From positions 62,001 to 126,000 of the forward strand of contig JAJNNY010000082.1 of the NCBI GenBank assembly GCA_022453515.1: a DNA stretch of 64,000 nt, read 5' to 3'. This DNA is from Astrocystis sublimbata. Its lineage: Eukaryota; Ascomycota; Sordariomycetes; Xylariales; Xylariaceae. A program made the position numbers and the translations under genes. This document shows positions 1 through 12,015 of this stretch, piece after piece (positions within the stretch are counted from its first letter, which is position 1; every line of letters starts with the position of its first letter). A model generated the notes under the pieces. The model was not told the DNA's origin, did not search any database, and worked only from the letters and a program-made list of their open reading frames with translations.

Positions 1-1906
1 TCGGAAATGTTTCGCAGAGTATCGAGTACACCTTTGGGAACAACTTGTAGCGTCAGGCCCGCAACAATGCGCGTCATTCTCTGGTACAGTACGAAATCGC
101 ATTGCTCTATCCAGGATGCCAGGCTTGGGTTGGCGAACAGTTTTTGAACTGGCATAGTCAGTGTGCCCAAGAAGGATGTGTATAGATGGAAAAACGTCTT
201 TTCTTTACAGTAGCGAATGCACTCGACAACAGATGTACAGTGGGAGCGGTACAAGGCTACCAAGGACTTCGCCGAGTCGGGGTCGGTGTTTGGGGGAAGG
301 AAAGGCTCGATTCGGGGTAGAACAAGCGGCTGTGATGATTCGAACTGGTTGTCGCCGTCTCTCGGAAAGGCTAGAGACACCATCGTTTTTGCTGTGGACG
401 AATCAAGAAGGTCAAGCGTGGGAACGTCCGGCTGGTTGTAGAGACTGTGTACTCTAGTACCTGTGGAGGCCGATGCTGGGAGTCCCTCCGATGGTTGATT
501 CGTTTGTGGTGACGGAAGTGCTGGCTTTGCCGTATCAGACGTCGTTGCGTGAGACAGTACCGTGCTGCAAATCATCATGAGACTGAGTCAAACTATACAC
601 TGGAACACTAAAGTACTCACTTGAAGGATTGTTGATTTTGCGCGGACTCGGGCATGGGGAGTGTAGGTTCGGCCGCAGACTCCTTGAGCTCGGGCTCGTC
701 CTCCAGCAACGTAAAGTTGACATAATGATATTTGGACTCTCCTCGGACGCCCAATCTGCGAGTCTTGAGACCAGGAAAGAGCACGCGAACCAACTTCCCA
801 AAGCTGGCTGGGTTCAACACCGTTATCCTTTCATTCGCGCACCGGGATGCGTAGTTGGCATACACGCGTCCTCGAGGCACGGAGTTTTTCCCCTTTGTAC
901 ACGCTCTACTGAGCCTAGGCCGAGTTGTTAGTCTCCATGAACAACCGTCCGAGTGACGAAACATTGAATAAATGGACTACATACCAAAGCATTGCGAACA
1001 CTTGGCGAGCACGCTCCGAGTTTGGCCCGCGCTCATTCCCATGCAGTTCTTTAGCCACCTCTTCCAGCTTCCGATGTTTGCTAGCGTGATATAACTGACG
1101 CATCTCGAGTTCGTTGTTAGCACTTGTGCGACTGGAGCTTGCCTTTTTGCCGGTTGCGCGGGGGGGCTCCATGATATCGCTCTCATCTGGGTCGTCACGC
1201 TCCATGATCTGGCTGTCCCCGTCGGTGAAACTGTTCCCAGGGCCAAATGACTCGGCCGGCAGGCCGGGCTGGAGAGAATGATGAGGATAAGATATGGGTG
1301 GGCCAGCGGGCTGATGTAAAGTGGCGTCCATTGCAAAAGGCTGTTGGTGGTATGATACTTGAGCCGCGATTGGACGCAGCATTTCCTCGCCCACCATCTG
1401 TTGACCGATATGCTGGTTCATGTGTTCTCCGTTCTGATTTCCGACAACAGACATATCTCTCGAGTGCGGCATGATGGTGTGACCATTGGTGTGGCCATTG
1501 GTGTGGCCATTGGTGTGGCCGTTGGTGTGCCATTGATCCTGAGGGTGGCCATGATGCGCCACCGAGAGGCTACGCTCATGGTTCGATTGTGTCGCGACAC
1601 TATGAATGGACGCGGTGGAGCCTCTGGATGGAGCTCTCTTTCTCTGTTGCTGTTGTTGCTGCTGCTGCTGGTGCTGGTGCTGGTGCTGGTGCTGGTGCTG
1701 GTGCTGTTGCTGCTGCTGCTGCGCCATAGCGATGGGCTCTGGGGGCTGGGCGTCTGCGCGACCAATGGTTAGATAAGACGACAAAATTGGAAAAACAGGC
1801 AAACGCGTAATGCTCTGGGTCTTGTAGATAGATCAAGCTGGACAATACTGAGCTTGCAGTGCGATGCAACGAGTTCTGTGCATATGAGACACCCACCGTT
1901 ATCCAT
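1..1906 (-). CDS. RFX1: RFX-family transcription factor, 3' part outside window
   Basis: Model: complement of 1897-1906, 985-1753, 621-914 and 1-564, continuing past the left edge. Introns are 1754-1896, 915-984 and 565-620; all have GT/AG ends and all phases agree. The split first exon gives a start MDND. Residues about 13-60 are Gln/His-rich, followed by an Asn-Gly-His-Thr tandem repeat. The winged-helix RFX DNA-binding domain spans roughly residues 255-335 and shows SVPRGRVYANYASRC, then NPASFGKLVR, RTRRLG-like KTRRLGVRG and ESKYHYVNF. The third intron falls just after this domain. The remaining sequence to position 1 stays open and reads like the conserved fungal region (LASWIEQCDFVLYQRM). 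In ascomycetes RFX1/Crt1 proteins are nuclear repressors or regulators of DNA-damage and cell-cycle genes; that role is inferred from the family. The C-terminus cannot be seen. Confidence 0.9.
1478..1530. repeat. 12-bp tandem repeat coding Asn-Gly-His-Thr
   Basis: Four to five copies of a 12-bp unit (ccattggtgtgg on the plus strand) lie in the RFX1 reading frame and encode NGHT repeats on the minus strand. Because the unit is a multiple of three, changes in copy number would keep the frame. Confidence 0.9.
1644..1722. repeat. CAG/CAC microsatellite coding poly-Gln/His
   Basis: Trinucleotide and hexanucleotide runs (CAG, CACCAG on the minus strand) encode Q6, then alternating His-Gln, then Q9 near the RFX1 N-terminus. 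Such tracts are common in fungal transcription factors and vary in length between strains. Confidence 0.9.
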
Positions 1907-4343
1907 GATGCCGAGGGTTGTTTACCCCAGACAGCTTATTGCGCCAGCCAAAACACCCAAAACCGGTGGCGACGGGGGAGAGCCTGAGGCGAAGCACAAA
2001 TACAATCTAGGTTATAAAGGGGCCGGTAGATAAGAAGCTGCAGATGGTGAGTGGGAACATCAGAGAGAGCTGGTGTCGTGGCGCCAGAGATCCGCGGGAC
2101 AATGTTGGACGCCTCGTTGATGGGACTCGAAAACAGAGATGGGAGGAGTGGAGGTGTGGTGTGTCCAAACAACAAAACTCGTCGGGGCAACCGCGAGAAT
2201 AGCCTGGGGCGGCTGATTCATTGGCCAGCGGAGTGGGTCCATGTCCGGGCCAGGTAAACACCTCGACACCTGTTCCCGTACCCCCCACATTGGAACACAA
2301 AGTAAATGAGACGCCCGCCCGCTTGGTAGCGCAAGTTAGCCAGACTTTCAAGCACCATCTCTCACCTCTTGCAAACTAGCCGACCACCTCGAGATCCAAG
2401 TACGAATGAACCACAACTACAAATAAAATATCGGACATACTCTGTTAAAAGTGGTTGTTCAATGATGGCTTGCAAATAAAGTATAACTGCCAATGGCAAA
2501 TCTTAGGTCCCTACATGTATGTTCCAGCGCAGCTTATTGATGCACAACTCCAAGCTAGGTGTACCTACTCGAGGTCAGGTAACTTGTTTCATTCCCCAAC
2601 TACCCAACTAATGGCAAAAGTTATTCCCTTCTTAATGGCTATAAGTCCGATAATTAAGGATTCTGCATTTAAGTTGTTGAGTACATACTTACCTTAGGTA
2701 GGTAGGTAGGGTTTAAATCTCTAAAAACTCGAATTTCTAAATAGCAAGAAGTAGACTTCTGGGACAACACCCATAACAGGCGTATCAAATGATGTGGTTT
2801 TCTTTCCTCATAAATAGGTAGTCTATACTGCGAAAACACGTGACTCAAGGCTTTACCAGCTCTTCCCACTGGGTGCAGCTTAGAAGGGCTTGTTCACACA
2901 AATGTACCCCCTAGAGGTAGGTAACCGTAGTGAGAGTTCAGATGTCCCGATACATGCCGCGTTAATTCAATACCTACAACATGTAGCTCGCTGCCTGCAC
3001 AGACTTTCCCCTCACGTACATAAGGCATGGGATGGACGACATGATCCAAGCAGCTTGTGTGCGGCCTACTCCCGTAAGCATCCAGCAAATATTAGGGCAG
3101 CAAGCAGTGGCTGGGCTCATGCCGTTCGCGACCACTGCCCCTGTTGTGGTATTGGTCCATGAAAGCAAAAACAAAGGCTGCCCTGGATGCCTGGGTGTGC
3201 GCTGCTGGTCCGCTGGTACTCACCAGCAGGGAGGTAGGTGGATGTTTACGGCCACAAATCAAATTCGCATAATTTTTCGACAGTACTTTCCTTCCGATCC
3301 TTTGTTACTCCTTGTTTAAAAGGACATTATCATTGCTTTGCATACCAAGGAAATGATGGTGTTAGTATTGGGATGGAATGAAAATTTATAAGTAGAAGTT
3401 GAGATAAGGAGTGGATATGTTCGTCTGGCGAGACCACTGGGTTCACTTATGCATACCCAAGTACCTACTACTAGTGTGCTTGTGTTTAGTACGGTTTAGA
3501 TTCGGTAAATTCAAGCCTAGAGGTTGGCTGAGCTATCGCACCTGAGTTCACAAGTATGATGGATAAGGCACGTCGGGCATGGTGAGGTAGAACTTTGAAG
3601 TAAGGTACAATTATACGTACAACACCGAATCAAGCCGAAGTTGGGCTTGGAGGGAATGGAAGAGAAGAAGAGAGGCTACCTACGCGAGCCCGGGGGCCGT
3701 ACTTACACTGTCCCATGGCCAGTGCCACTGGCGAGCTGGTGGAAGAAGAATGGGGAGGTGGGAATTGGTTCCTCACTTGTGGCCCAGTATCTGCCGTCAT
3801 CGTTTGTCAATCTGGAGCTAGCCTCTTTCGCTCCCCAGGCAGGTACCTACCTAGGAGGTAGGCACTCGGCCAGGTCCTAACTTACGTAGCTTTGGGCTAT
3901 CCGTCCTTCTTTAGCAGGGCCTCTTTGGTCCCCTCCCATCTCGTCATCCTCATACAACACCTCCCCTCTTCCCACAATCCCAGTTTCGACACAACAATTT
4001 CCCAACATCGCATACAAATATATATTATCATTCCTCCGGGCACAACAAGGATTGCTATCGCACATCGCAAATCGCACCCCGTAAGCCTCCGTATCCGCTC
4101 TCCCAACGACCTTATCCGCTCCCCAGGCTTGTACCCAATGCGCCAGGTGGCTTGATCGTTCGATGCAGTGCTAACCCTAGGGCAATCAGTACTGGTAGAT
4201 AGTACAATACACCAAATATTATCTCGCGTTCAGCAACTCGTTCCCCACATCCGAGCATCCGAGCACCCGCATCTACTTCACTTGAGCATCCATATCTGTT
4301 CGCTGCCTCATAGCCTATTTCGACCATAGAAAAAAAAAAGAAA
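1907..4343. other. Intergenic region between RFX1 and YOP1
   Basis: This 2.4 kb stretch separates two divergent genes and should hold both promoters. I see no ORF with family-like sequence and no tRNA-like structure. It has TAGGTAGG runs at 2691-2710 and near 3842-3862. A pyrimidine-rich stretch at about 3920-4010, typical of fungal core promoters, lies ahead of YOP1, and an A-run (4330-4339) sits just before its start codon. Confidence 0.6.
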
Positions 4344-5105
4344 ATGTCGGCCCAGGATCGCGTTCAGCAATACATTTCTCAGCTCGATCGTGAGGTATGC
4401 CTCCCTGTTCTCATGACCTGCGCACGTATGGCAACGTAATCTAATAGGTGCTGATCTCGTTTCCGCAGCTGGGCAAGTATCCCGTCCTCAACAACCTCGA
4501 GAAGCAGGCGTCGATTCCCAAGGTCTACGCCGTCATTGGCGTTGCTACTCTCTACCTCTTCTTCATTATCTTCAACCTCGGTGGCCAATTATTGACCAAC
4601 TTCGCCGGTTTCGTGATTCCTGGTTACTATTCCTTAGCTGCGCTATTCAGCACCACAAAAGCCGACGATACCCAGTGGCTCACTGTAAGTTGACAACACG
4701 CAGGCGGTTCTTATATCCAAAATGAATGGCATTGTTAACTATTGTACAGTATTGGGTCGTCTTCGCCTTCTTCACGTAAGCTCAAGCTCCCTGTCGCAAT
4801 GTGCTTGAGCTGGTCGCTAACCCTCATAGTGTCATTGAGAGCATCATCAGCGTTGTTTACTGGTTCCCCTTCTACTACACGTTCAAGTTTGTCTTCTTGC
4901 TGTGGTTGTCACTTCCTGCTTTCAAGTAAGGTCCCACCTACCATACCAGACATTCCATTGTTCTCTGCGCTCACATACATTCAGCGGTGCCCAAATTGTT
5001 TTCCGATCCTTCATGCAGCCCATGCTTGGACGGTACTTCTCCGAGTCCGGCTCGACCGCTGCCAACCTCCGTGCCAAGGCCGACTCCTTGGGCAAGGACC
5101 AGTAG
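4344..5105 (+). CDS. YOP1: Yop1/DP1/HVA22-family ER membrane-shaping protein
   Basis: Five exons: 4344-4394, 4469-4684, 4750-4775, 4830-4925 and 4985-5105, giving 169 residues, the usual Yop1 length. The short N-terminus (MSAQDRVQQYISQLDREL) leads into KYPVLNNLEKQ, two hydrophobic hairpins (VYAVIGVATLYLFFIIF and the YYSLAALF to LLWLSLPAF region), and the family signature GAQIVFRSFMQPMLGRYF. Yop1 proteins are wedge-like hairpin proteins that curve tubular ER with reticulons and bind the Yip1/Rab traffic machinery. The start ATG follows an A-rich tract. All introns have GT/AG ends and frames join cleanly. Confidence 0.95.
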
Positions 5106-7607
5106 ATTAGCTGGCCAAACTGAGATGACGACAAATTCTCCGAGCATATGAACAAGAAAATGTACGCGTGCTGCATAGTTTCGGAAGAGAATAGTCGTCA
5201 TGGTTGAATTGGTCTATCGAGATTGAATACACCCACACAGTTATAGTGGCCTGAGCCAAGCACATGCTACAACCAGGACTACTTCCAGTAGTGTTCATGG
5301 CAGCTAATGATCAAACACGGTACCTAATGTAGGATACAGACTACTTGTGGGTTCCTCCCAGTGATGGTAGATGGTGGGGGGGATCAGTTGGTGAAGAAAT
5401 GGAGGAGGCATGGCGGATGGCTTACATCATGAAGACCACTTCCAAAACATGATCAATGGACAACTATGTACCGAGACCATATTGATTGCGTTGGTCTTGA
5501 CTGTAATGGTTTCAGCGTGAGCAAGTGCATAAGGAGTAATGGATTGTGACCAGAAAGCCGGCAGTTCGTAGTCGCTCATGGTAATAGCAAGCTTTTTTAA
5601 GGCGTTACAAACTATGTACACAGGTGGAATATACACCTGTTCAATAAAGTGATCACATACCGGCTCCCCATCCGATCTCTTCCTCATGTGGAAATGTATA
5701 AAAATCATTGTAGCAGATATCCCATCTTGAAAGACCATGATCAGACTCGGGTGGATATTTTCCTCACCTGAAAGGAACGTTTTCAGCCAGGATAGCTAGG
5801 ACTCTGACCATTAAAGTCGAGTGACAGGTTCGCTGGTTCAGTTGGCTACGCGTTGAGCATATCATCCCCAGCAACCAGGCCAACAGATATGGCATAGCAA
5901 ACCATCCTTGTGGCTTGTACAATACATACTTAGCTGTCGGGTGTCAGATGTTAGTGTGTTGGATTTCGCATGATTTCGACAGTGACCGACATTAAGAAGA
6001 TTTTTGCTCAGATAAGTGCCTGTTCTCTGCAAGCTCGACCATAGCTCAAACCACTCACGGAGATGAGGGCGTTTGGCTGGCTGAGCACCTCAGATTACCT
6101 TTTCCAACGGGTGTTCATCAGGGCAAGCAGTGAAATAGAAGAGACGACTCACAGTCTGAGATGCGAGATGGATTCTATTCTTCGAGGCCTAAGGCCAGAA
6201 TGCCTACGAAATCCCGACACAGGCACTTGGAGTGGACAGGCGGGAGGTTTGATTGTACATTGCTTTAGGTCATCACCGCATCATGGAAGCCAGCAATTAA
6301 GGGCCCTCGTGACGATGGTTTTGAACAAGGCGTTCCTTTAGTAGAAATTACTCTCGACACACGCATCGGAATCGGCAGCAGCGTAAAGGAAAGAACCCGT
6401 AATGGGAGCAGGCAGGCTGTCGATGATTTGAGTCGGTGGTCTTGGTTTGAAAGGAAGAAGAAATCGAACGGCAGCACAGAATTGTTTGGAAAAGATGTAG
6501 ACCCTGCTCTGGGGGCCCACATAGGTAGGTCCCCAGAATTCCGGAACATGTCGCACCGCCAGCTGAGCCCATTGGACACCTGCAGCTGGTAGGCGAGTGC
6601 AGGTACTTACCTACCTAGCTTGGAGACGGGAGTAACGAAGGTACCTTACCTAATTCTCGCACGGAGGGGCATGTTTAGGTGCCCAGGTGGCTACCGCGTG
6701 TGGTACATGTAGGTGTTAGCTCCAGGCGACTTCGCCACTGATTCATGGCCCAAGACTCAAGAGAGTGGTACAGGTACAATACGCTGCAATTTATATACTT
6801 TATGTTATGAGGAGAGTGGCGCGTGGCCAGAAGTAGCCCCGGCACACAAAGAGCGACGATATAAGTACCTCGCTACTGTTGGACACTGCCCAGGTGGGCA
6901 GGGTTGGGATGCGGTCTGACGACGGCGCATCAGGTTTTGGCATTGGTCTGGAGAAAACATTTCGAGCTTGTTCGCAGCCAACCACAGCCGACACTTCTCG
7001 GCTTAACATCTGCAAGTTGGACCAATTCTGCCTTTCACCATCGTCCCAATTCCATCCCGACTCAAGTCACCAACCTTGCCGAAACCGAACACATTCGCCA
7101 AACCGCCGCCGCTGCATCGTATCATTTCCCCTCCACACCGATTCATTCCCCAGGATCCTCAAATCTCAACACCTCTCTCTGCCACTGCTCAGCTCCTCCC
7201 TCCACCGTCCCGCCCACCCTCTCATCCTAAAGCGCACGAATTACTGCGACAGCTCATTTCCCGTCCACCAAACTGACCCGACATTTTTGCTGTCGCCACT
7301 GCTCGACCCGTCATCGCCTTCAACTTGGAAAAGAAAACCCCCTCCGAAGCATCTCCGTTGTCACACCACTCACAGACACTTGCACCCAGCCCCAAGACCT
7401 CCTTGACACACCCGGCGTTGAAGCAACCTTTTTTTTTCTTTCTTGAAATAATCAAACTCGAGGCGATAAAAGGGGGCCATCGGATAAGTGAAGGTAACGC
7501 AGTCCTGTCGCTCTGCCCAGGTACCGAGAGAAATCACGGGGCTGGCCCAAAGTGTCGAGTCTGCTCTCGTATCGCTCCATACACGCTGCGAGCAAGAATT
7601 GGCCATC
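5106..7607. other. Intergenic region upstream of the eIF4E-like gene
   Basis: I find no recognisable coding sequence. ORFs of 60-115 codons occur on both strands but none shows a family motif or a plausible splice partner. The part from about 7010 to 7440 is strongly pyrimidine-rich (TCC/CAC runs and a T8 tract near 7430) and probably holds the promoter and long 5' UTR of the downstream gene. Short TACCTACCTAGC/GTACCTTACC strings lie near 6603-6650. Confidence 0.55.
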
Positions 7608-8785
7608 ATGGACCGGCAGGAATCAATATGGAATCGCCGTAACAAGTATGTCCGTTCCGAGAATACTAATACTAAATATAATGCCCCGCGCGCCATCACA
7701 CCTATGCACACCATACTAATAAAGTACCACCAGTGGCAGCAGCACCCTCTCGCTGGGCACTACTGGCTCAACCGACAGTACTACGCCCCGTGACTTCTCG
7801 AGTCTGGCGCGAAGAAACGGCGGCACTTCCTCCCACGGACGCGCCAACCCCTTCGCGTCCACCACATCCAGCGCCCTCGCCTCGCCCACGAGCGCCGGTG
7901 GTGCCAACCAGTTCGGCCTCGGCTCCGGCGCATTTGCGTCTTTCGGTTCAAACAAGACTCCCAAGAATCCATTTGAACAGGCCATGGGCGCGGTAGGGGC
8001 CAAGACACCTTCGGCGGAGAAATCTTCGAAGGAGGCCATGCGGGCCACTTCCCTTGGCAAGCCGTCCATGGGTTCCATTTCAGAGACTGGACAACAATCA
8101 TCTATCGCGTTGTCCCACCCGCTCCGGGATTCCTGGGTTTTCTGGTATCGCCCACCCATTACGAAGGCGAATGGATACATTGAATACGATAAGACACTAC
8201 ATGCCATCATGGCTGTGAAAACAGTCGAAGAGTTCTGGCTAGCCAATGCCCATCTCAAAACACCGTCGTTGCTTCCGACTGTATCGGACTACCACCTCTT
8301 CAAGGAGGGTATCCGTCCTATATGGGAAGATGAAGAGAATAAACATGGTGGCAAATGGATCTTGAGGTTGAAGAAAGGTGTTGCGGACCGTTACTATGAG
8401 GATCTCATCATGGCCTGTGTAGGCGACCAGTTCGAAGATGGGTCAGACGAAATTTGCGGCATCGTGCTCAGTATGCGGAACGGAGAAGATGTTCTCAGTA
8501 TCTGGACCAAAAACACTGGTTCTAAGGTCCTTAAGATACGGTAAGTGTGTCCATCAGCCCTGATTTCTCTAAGCATATTCATTAATCATCTCATTCCCTA
8601 GCGACACAATGCGACGCATATTGAGATGCCCAAATGATACTCGAATCGAATGGAAGGGTCATGACGCCAGCATGCAGCAACGGACTATGATCGAAGAATC
8701 ACGCCGGGAGAAAGCACACAATCATCACGGTGACAAGCGCCCGCATAATAAGTCCCGACAAACCCAAGAGGACCAGAGAGTTTAG
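7608..8785 (+). CDS. eIF4E-family cap-binding protein, 4EHP/eIF4E2-like
   Basis: Exons 7608-7645, 7734-8540 and 8602-8785 give 342 residues. The N-terminal ~138 residues are Ser/Thr/Gly/Asn-rich and probably disordered. The cap-binding fold starts at HPLRDSW (141-147) and continues with WYRPP, VEEFW, SDYHLFKEGIRPIWEDEENK, GGKWILRLKKG, GDQF, EICGIVLSMR and ISIW-like LSIW. This order and wording is closer to animal 4EHP (eIF4E2) than to yeast eIF4E. The residue aligned with human eIF4E Trp56 appears to be Tyr161, as in class II 4E proteins, while the Trp43-equivalent (Trp147) is kept. 4EHP proteins bind the mRNA cap weakly and usually repress translation; that role here is inference. All splice junctions are canonical and in frame. 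Confidence 0.9.
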
Positions 8786-9904
8786 CAGCACCCTCCTCCT
8801 CTTGAACAAGACCGTTACCACCTCTATTGGGAGTCTATCGCAAGGTCATGGATTGCGGGAAAGTCAAAAAATCCATGCCGTGAAAGCATGGCACACTTGC
8901 GAATGCCTGAGCAACAAGCTTACATTCATTGCTACCGACTATAAACGTCCATCCATGTATTTACAAGCTTTAGCAAGTATAACTACCCTAAACAGCGAAC
9001 CTATGTGATCGAGCGTACCATACTTGGCGTTTTATTGTACAAATAGCAGGGATTGCGTTCCATGACTCAATTGTCAGTTCAAATGACTATCTCCAAGAAA
9101 AGAATTCAATGGGTTGTACGGGTGACGGATGGTTCGAAATGATAACTGAAAAAAAATCATTTCCGGTAAGCTCCGAGGCGAGCGCCTTATGGCAGACGCA
9201 TGCTTTGGACATCGAAATCGAAGCAACAACCGCTAGTTGAACTTCCAGGCTTGACAATCCTGTTGCAGTGGAAAATCCAAACACCTACTGTATTATGTGC
9301 TACTCGTCACGAATCCTATGACGCGTTCATGTCATGATTGTTGATCGGCGTGCTTCAGTCCTCCAAACCCCTCTCCCCCCTCCTCCCCCAGAAACATTAC
9401 ATATATGCATATATAGTAAAACAGGCCATCCTCCCCAAATCAATCTACATTCCTCTTTGCGACGATGGTCTTTATTATTTGCTCATTTATTTTGTTCTCA
9501 TATCTCTGGAGTTACAATTTACATCTTCCTGCAACTCCCCTGGTAATTATTTTGGCGAAGATCGTAGGTTCAGATATCGATAATCACGCATCCATAAAGG
9601 CTTTTGCGTGGCAGGATCGATGCAGTCTTGGAGCATGATCAATGAAGCAGTTGCAAACCCAAGAAGCTGACGTCCAAACCTCCATGCTTCAACAAAGGAG
9701 AATGGCGAGTGCTACATTCGCCTCATAGAAGCTACGCTTAGTTGGCCAATGACAATGGGTTATCATATGAAAGTGGGGAGGGAGCTCGCATGAGGTATAT
9801 CGCCGTCGAAAAGTGCCGAACCTCCTTCTCGTGCCTCCTTCTCGTGCCTCCTTCTCGTGCTATCGACATAGAATCGGGGAGCACAACTAGGGATCAAAGC
9901 AAAG
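8786..9904. other. Intergenic region between eIF4E-like gene and FMO
   Basis: This holds the 3' flank of the eIF4E-like gene and the promoter of the monooxygenase. I see no coding signal. A 13-bp unit is repeated three times just before the FMO start (listed separately). Confidence 0.55.
9822..9860. repeat. Three perfect 13-bp tandem units upstream of FMO
   Basis: The unit ctccttctcgtgc occurs three times without interruption, ending 44 bp before the FMO start codon. It is pyrimidine-rich and lies where a fungal core promoter or 5' UTR is expected. Confidence 0.9.
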
Positions 9905-11542
9905 ATGAGCACCATAGGCGGTAACAAGCTTTCGGGAACTGCCACCGACAGTCCGCCATCATCTTCCGCCTTTGACATTGACCGCATCTGTATTATTGGT
10001 GCGGGGCCGAGCGGCCTCACATCGGCGAAGCACCTCCAAGCCGAGGGCTTCTCACCGTCGCAGATAGACATCTACGAGCAGCAGGATGACGTCGGCGGGG
10101 TTTGGAATTATCATAACCCCTCGGAGGACAAGGATGAGTATGCAGATTATGTATTTGACTCAGACGAAGAAGCCAGCACAGCCCCCGGGTCGGGCGCGTG
10201 TTCGCTACCCTCGCTGTCGCAAAAACCCAGGAAACCCCCAACATTCTCGAACCCGATGTACGATGGCCTGTATACCAATATCCCACACACCTTGATGCGG
10301 TATTCGGACTTGGCATTCGCTCCAGGTGGGAAGGAAAAGGGGACACATGAGGCCTGCGAGATCTTCCCTCGTCGGCAGGTCGTGCAGGAGTATCTGCTAC
10401 AATACGCTCGCGAGGTGCGATCTCTCGTCCGTTTCTCGACGCAAGTGGAGCATGTATCTTTGCAAACACCCTCGGCCGATGCGTCAAAGGGTGCGAGTAC
10501 GGGAGAGGCTTCACTCATCCGAGACAGGTGGACTGTTCATTCGAAAAACCTACTCACAAATGCTCCTCACACAGAAGTCTACAGTGCAGTGGTGGTGGCC
10601 ACAGGTCACTACTCGACGCCATACATCCCGTCAGCAGTCCCTGAGATGTCAGGTTTTGCTGCAGCGCACCCTGGTGTGATATCGCATGCGAAGACATACG
10701 ATACAGCATCCGCATTCGCAAACAAGCGGGTAGTGGTGGTTGGATCAGGACCCTCGGGGATCGATATCGCATCCCAGATCAGCAATGTATGTGAATCACC
10801 CCTCGTGATCTCAGCACGTAGCCCCATACCCGGGGATATGGCCGCCTACCTAGGCGCAGGGGACAAAGTGCGCATGGTTGGGACGATTACACGGTTTCTG
10901 ATCGACGAGCGGGGGATCGAGGTCCGTTCTGCTCCGACGGATCTAAACGATACCACGGGTGAGATAACAGAGCGAATCATCAACATTGACGCCATCATAT
11001 TCTGCACAGGGTACTTGTATACCTTCCCTTTCATGACCCCATCGTCCCTGCCATCCTCGACGCCAAACCTGACCACGGACGGTCGTCGTGTGCACGGCCT
11101 AGCGCGCCATTTCATCCACATATGCCATCCGACTCTCGTTTTCCCGGCACTCCCGATTAAGATCATACCATTTCCGCTAGCCGAGGCGCAAGCAGCGGTG
11201 TTTTCGCGATTGTGGGCAAACAGGCTGCCACTGCCATCTCACGAAGAAATGCGAGACTGGGAGCGGGAAGACGAGGAAGGCAAGGGACTGGAGGGACAAA
11301 GGGTACCAGGGAAGTCCTTCCATACCTTTCCCAAGGGCGGTGACGCGCGATATATTAATGCGCTGTACGAGTGGTCAATGCGCGCCCGTGATGAATGTGT
11401 AAAGGCTCGCAAAGAGCCCCCGCAATGGGGCGAGGACCAGCTGTGGCAACGAACTATTTATGCCGAGGCGAAAATACAGTTCGAGAAGACTGGACGCAAA
11501 GCTACGACTTTGCGAGAGCTTGGGTATCGGCAACATATATGA
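9905..11542 (+). CDS. Flavin-containing monooxygenase (FMO-like)
   Basis: Single-exon gene of 545 residues. A dinucleotide-binding GxGxxG motif for FAD (IIGAGPSGL, residues 30-38) lies near the N-terminus. A second one for NADPH (VVVGSGPSG) is midway. Between them is an FMO-type GxxxHxxxY stretch (PGVISHAKTYD), though the usual leading Phe is absent. A C-terminal CTGY motif (FCTGYLYTFPF) corresponds to the FATGY box. These features fit group B flavoprotein monooxygenases that oxygenate N or S atoms of small molecules or thiols, as in yeast Fmo1. The substrate cannot be told from sequence. No secondary-metabolite backbone gene is visible nearby, so a cluster role is unsupported. Confidence 0.92.
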   Translation: MSTIGGNKLSGTATDSPPSSSAFDIDRICIIGAGPSGLTSAKHLQAEGFSPSQIDIYEQQDDVGGVWNYHNPSEDKDEYADYVFDSDEEASTAPGSGACSLPSLSQKPRKPPTFSNPMYDGLYTNIPHTLMRYSDLAFAPGGKEKGTHEACEIFPRRQVVQEYLLQYAREVRSLVRFSTQVEHVSLQTPSADASKGASTGEASLIRDRWTVHSKNLLTNAPHTEVYSAVVVATGHYSTPYIPSAVPEMSGFAAAHPGVISHAKTYDTASAFANKRVVVVGSGPSGIDIASQISNVCESPLVISARSPIPGDMAAYLGAGDKVRMVGTITRFLIDERGIEVRSAPTDLNDTTGEITERIINIDAIIFCTGYLYTFPFMTPSSLPSSTPNLTTDGRRVHGLARHFIHICHPTLVFPALPIKIIPFPLAEAQAAVFSRLWANRLPLPSHEEMRDWEREDEEGKGLEGQRVPGKSFHTFPKGGDARYINALYEWSMRARDECVKARKEPPQWGEDQLWQRTIYAEAKIQFEKTGRKATTLRELGYRQHI

Positions 11543-12015
11543 GGATGATGGAGGCGAAGTTCAGGATGGGGAGGGTTAGTAGAGAGCGCATATATGCTAT
11601 ATACGGCCAAGGCCGTCGGTTGGGGTCGCTCGCACCCACTGACTTACTCGGTGGGCGGCTAGGGGATCTGGGACGCAATGTGGGCGAGACGAAACGAGCA
11701 ACCGTAGGTGTTATTCTAGAGCTAAAATCACATGAGTGACGAATTGTAACCAGATTCGAATAGATTTGCTTAACAAGTAAACGGGGAAGCGCTATGCTAT
11801 GCTATATTTGTAATATGTACATTGTCGTAAAAAAAGAGCTATCCGTAGGTAGGTATATCATGAAGGTCCTCGTAAACCCATGTCCGACCACATATGCTTA
11901 GGTATGCCATTGTCCCCAACGCCTCATGCTTCATCAGATGTTAAACATAAAAATTTCTCGGCGGGGTTTTCAACCCTTATTTGATCGAGCTCAAAGTATC
12001 CATCTGCCGAGGCGT
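11543..12015. other. Intergenic region between convergent FMO and lipase genes
   Basis: This 3'-3' region presumably holds both transcription ends. It contains short AT-rich stretches (about 11790-11835) and a GTAGGTAGGTAT string near 11845. No gene is seen. Confidence 0.55.
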
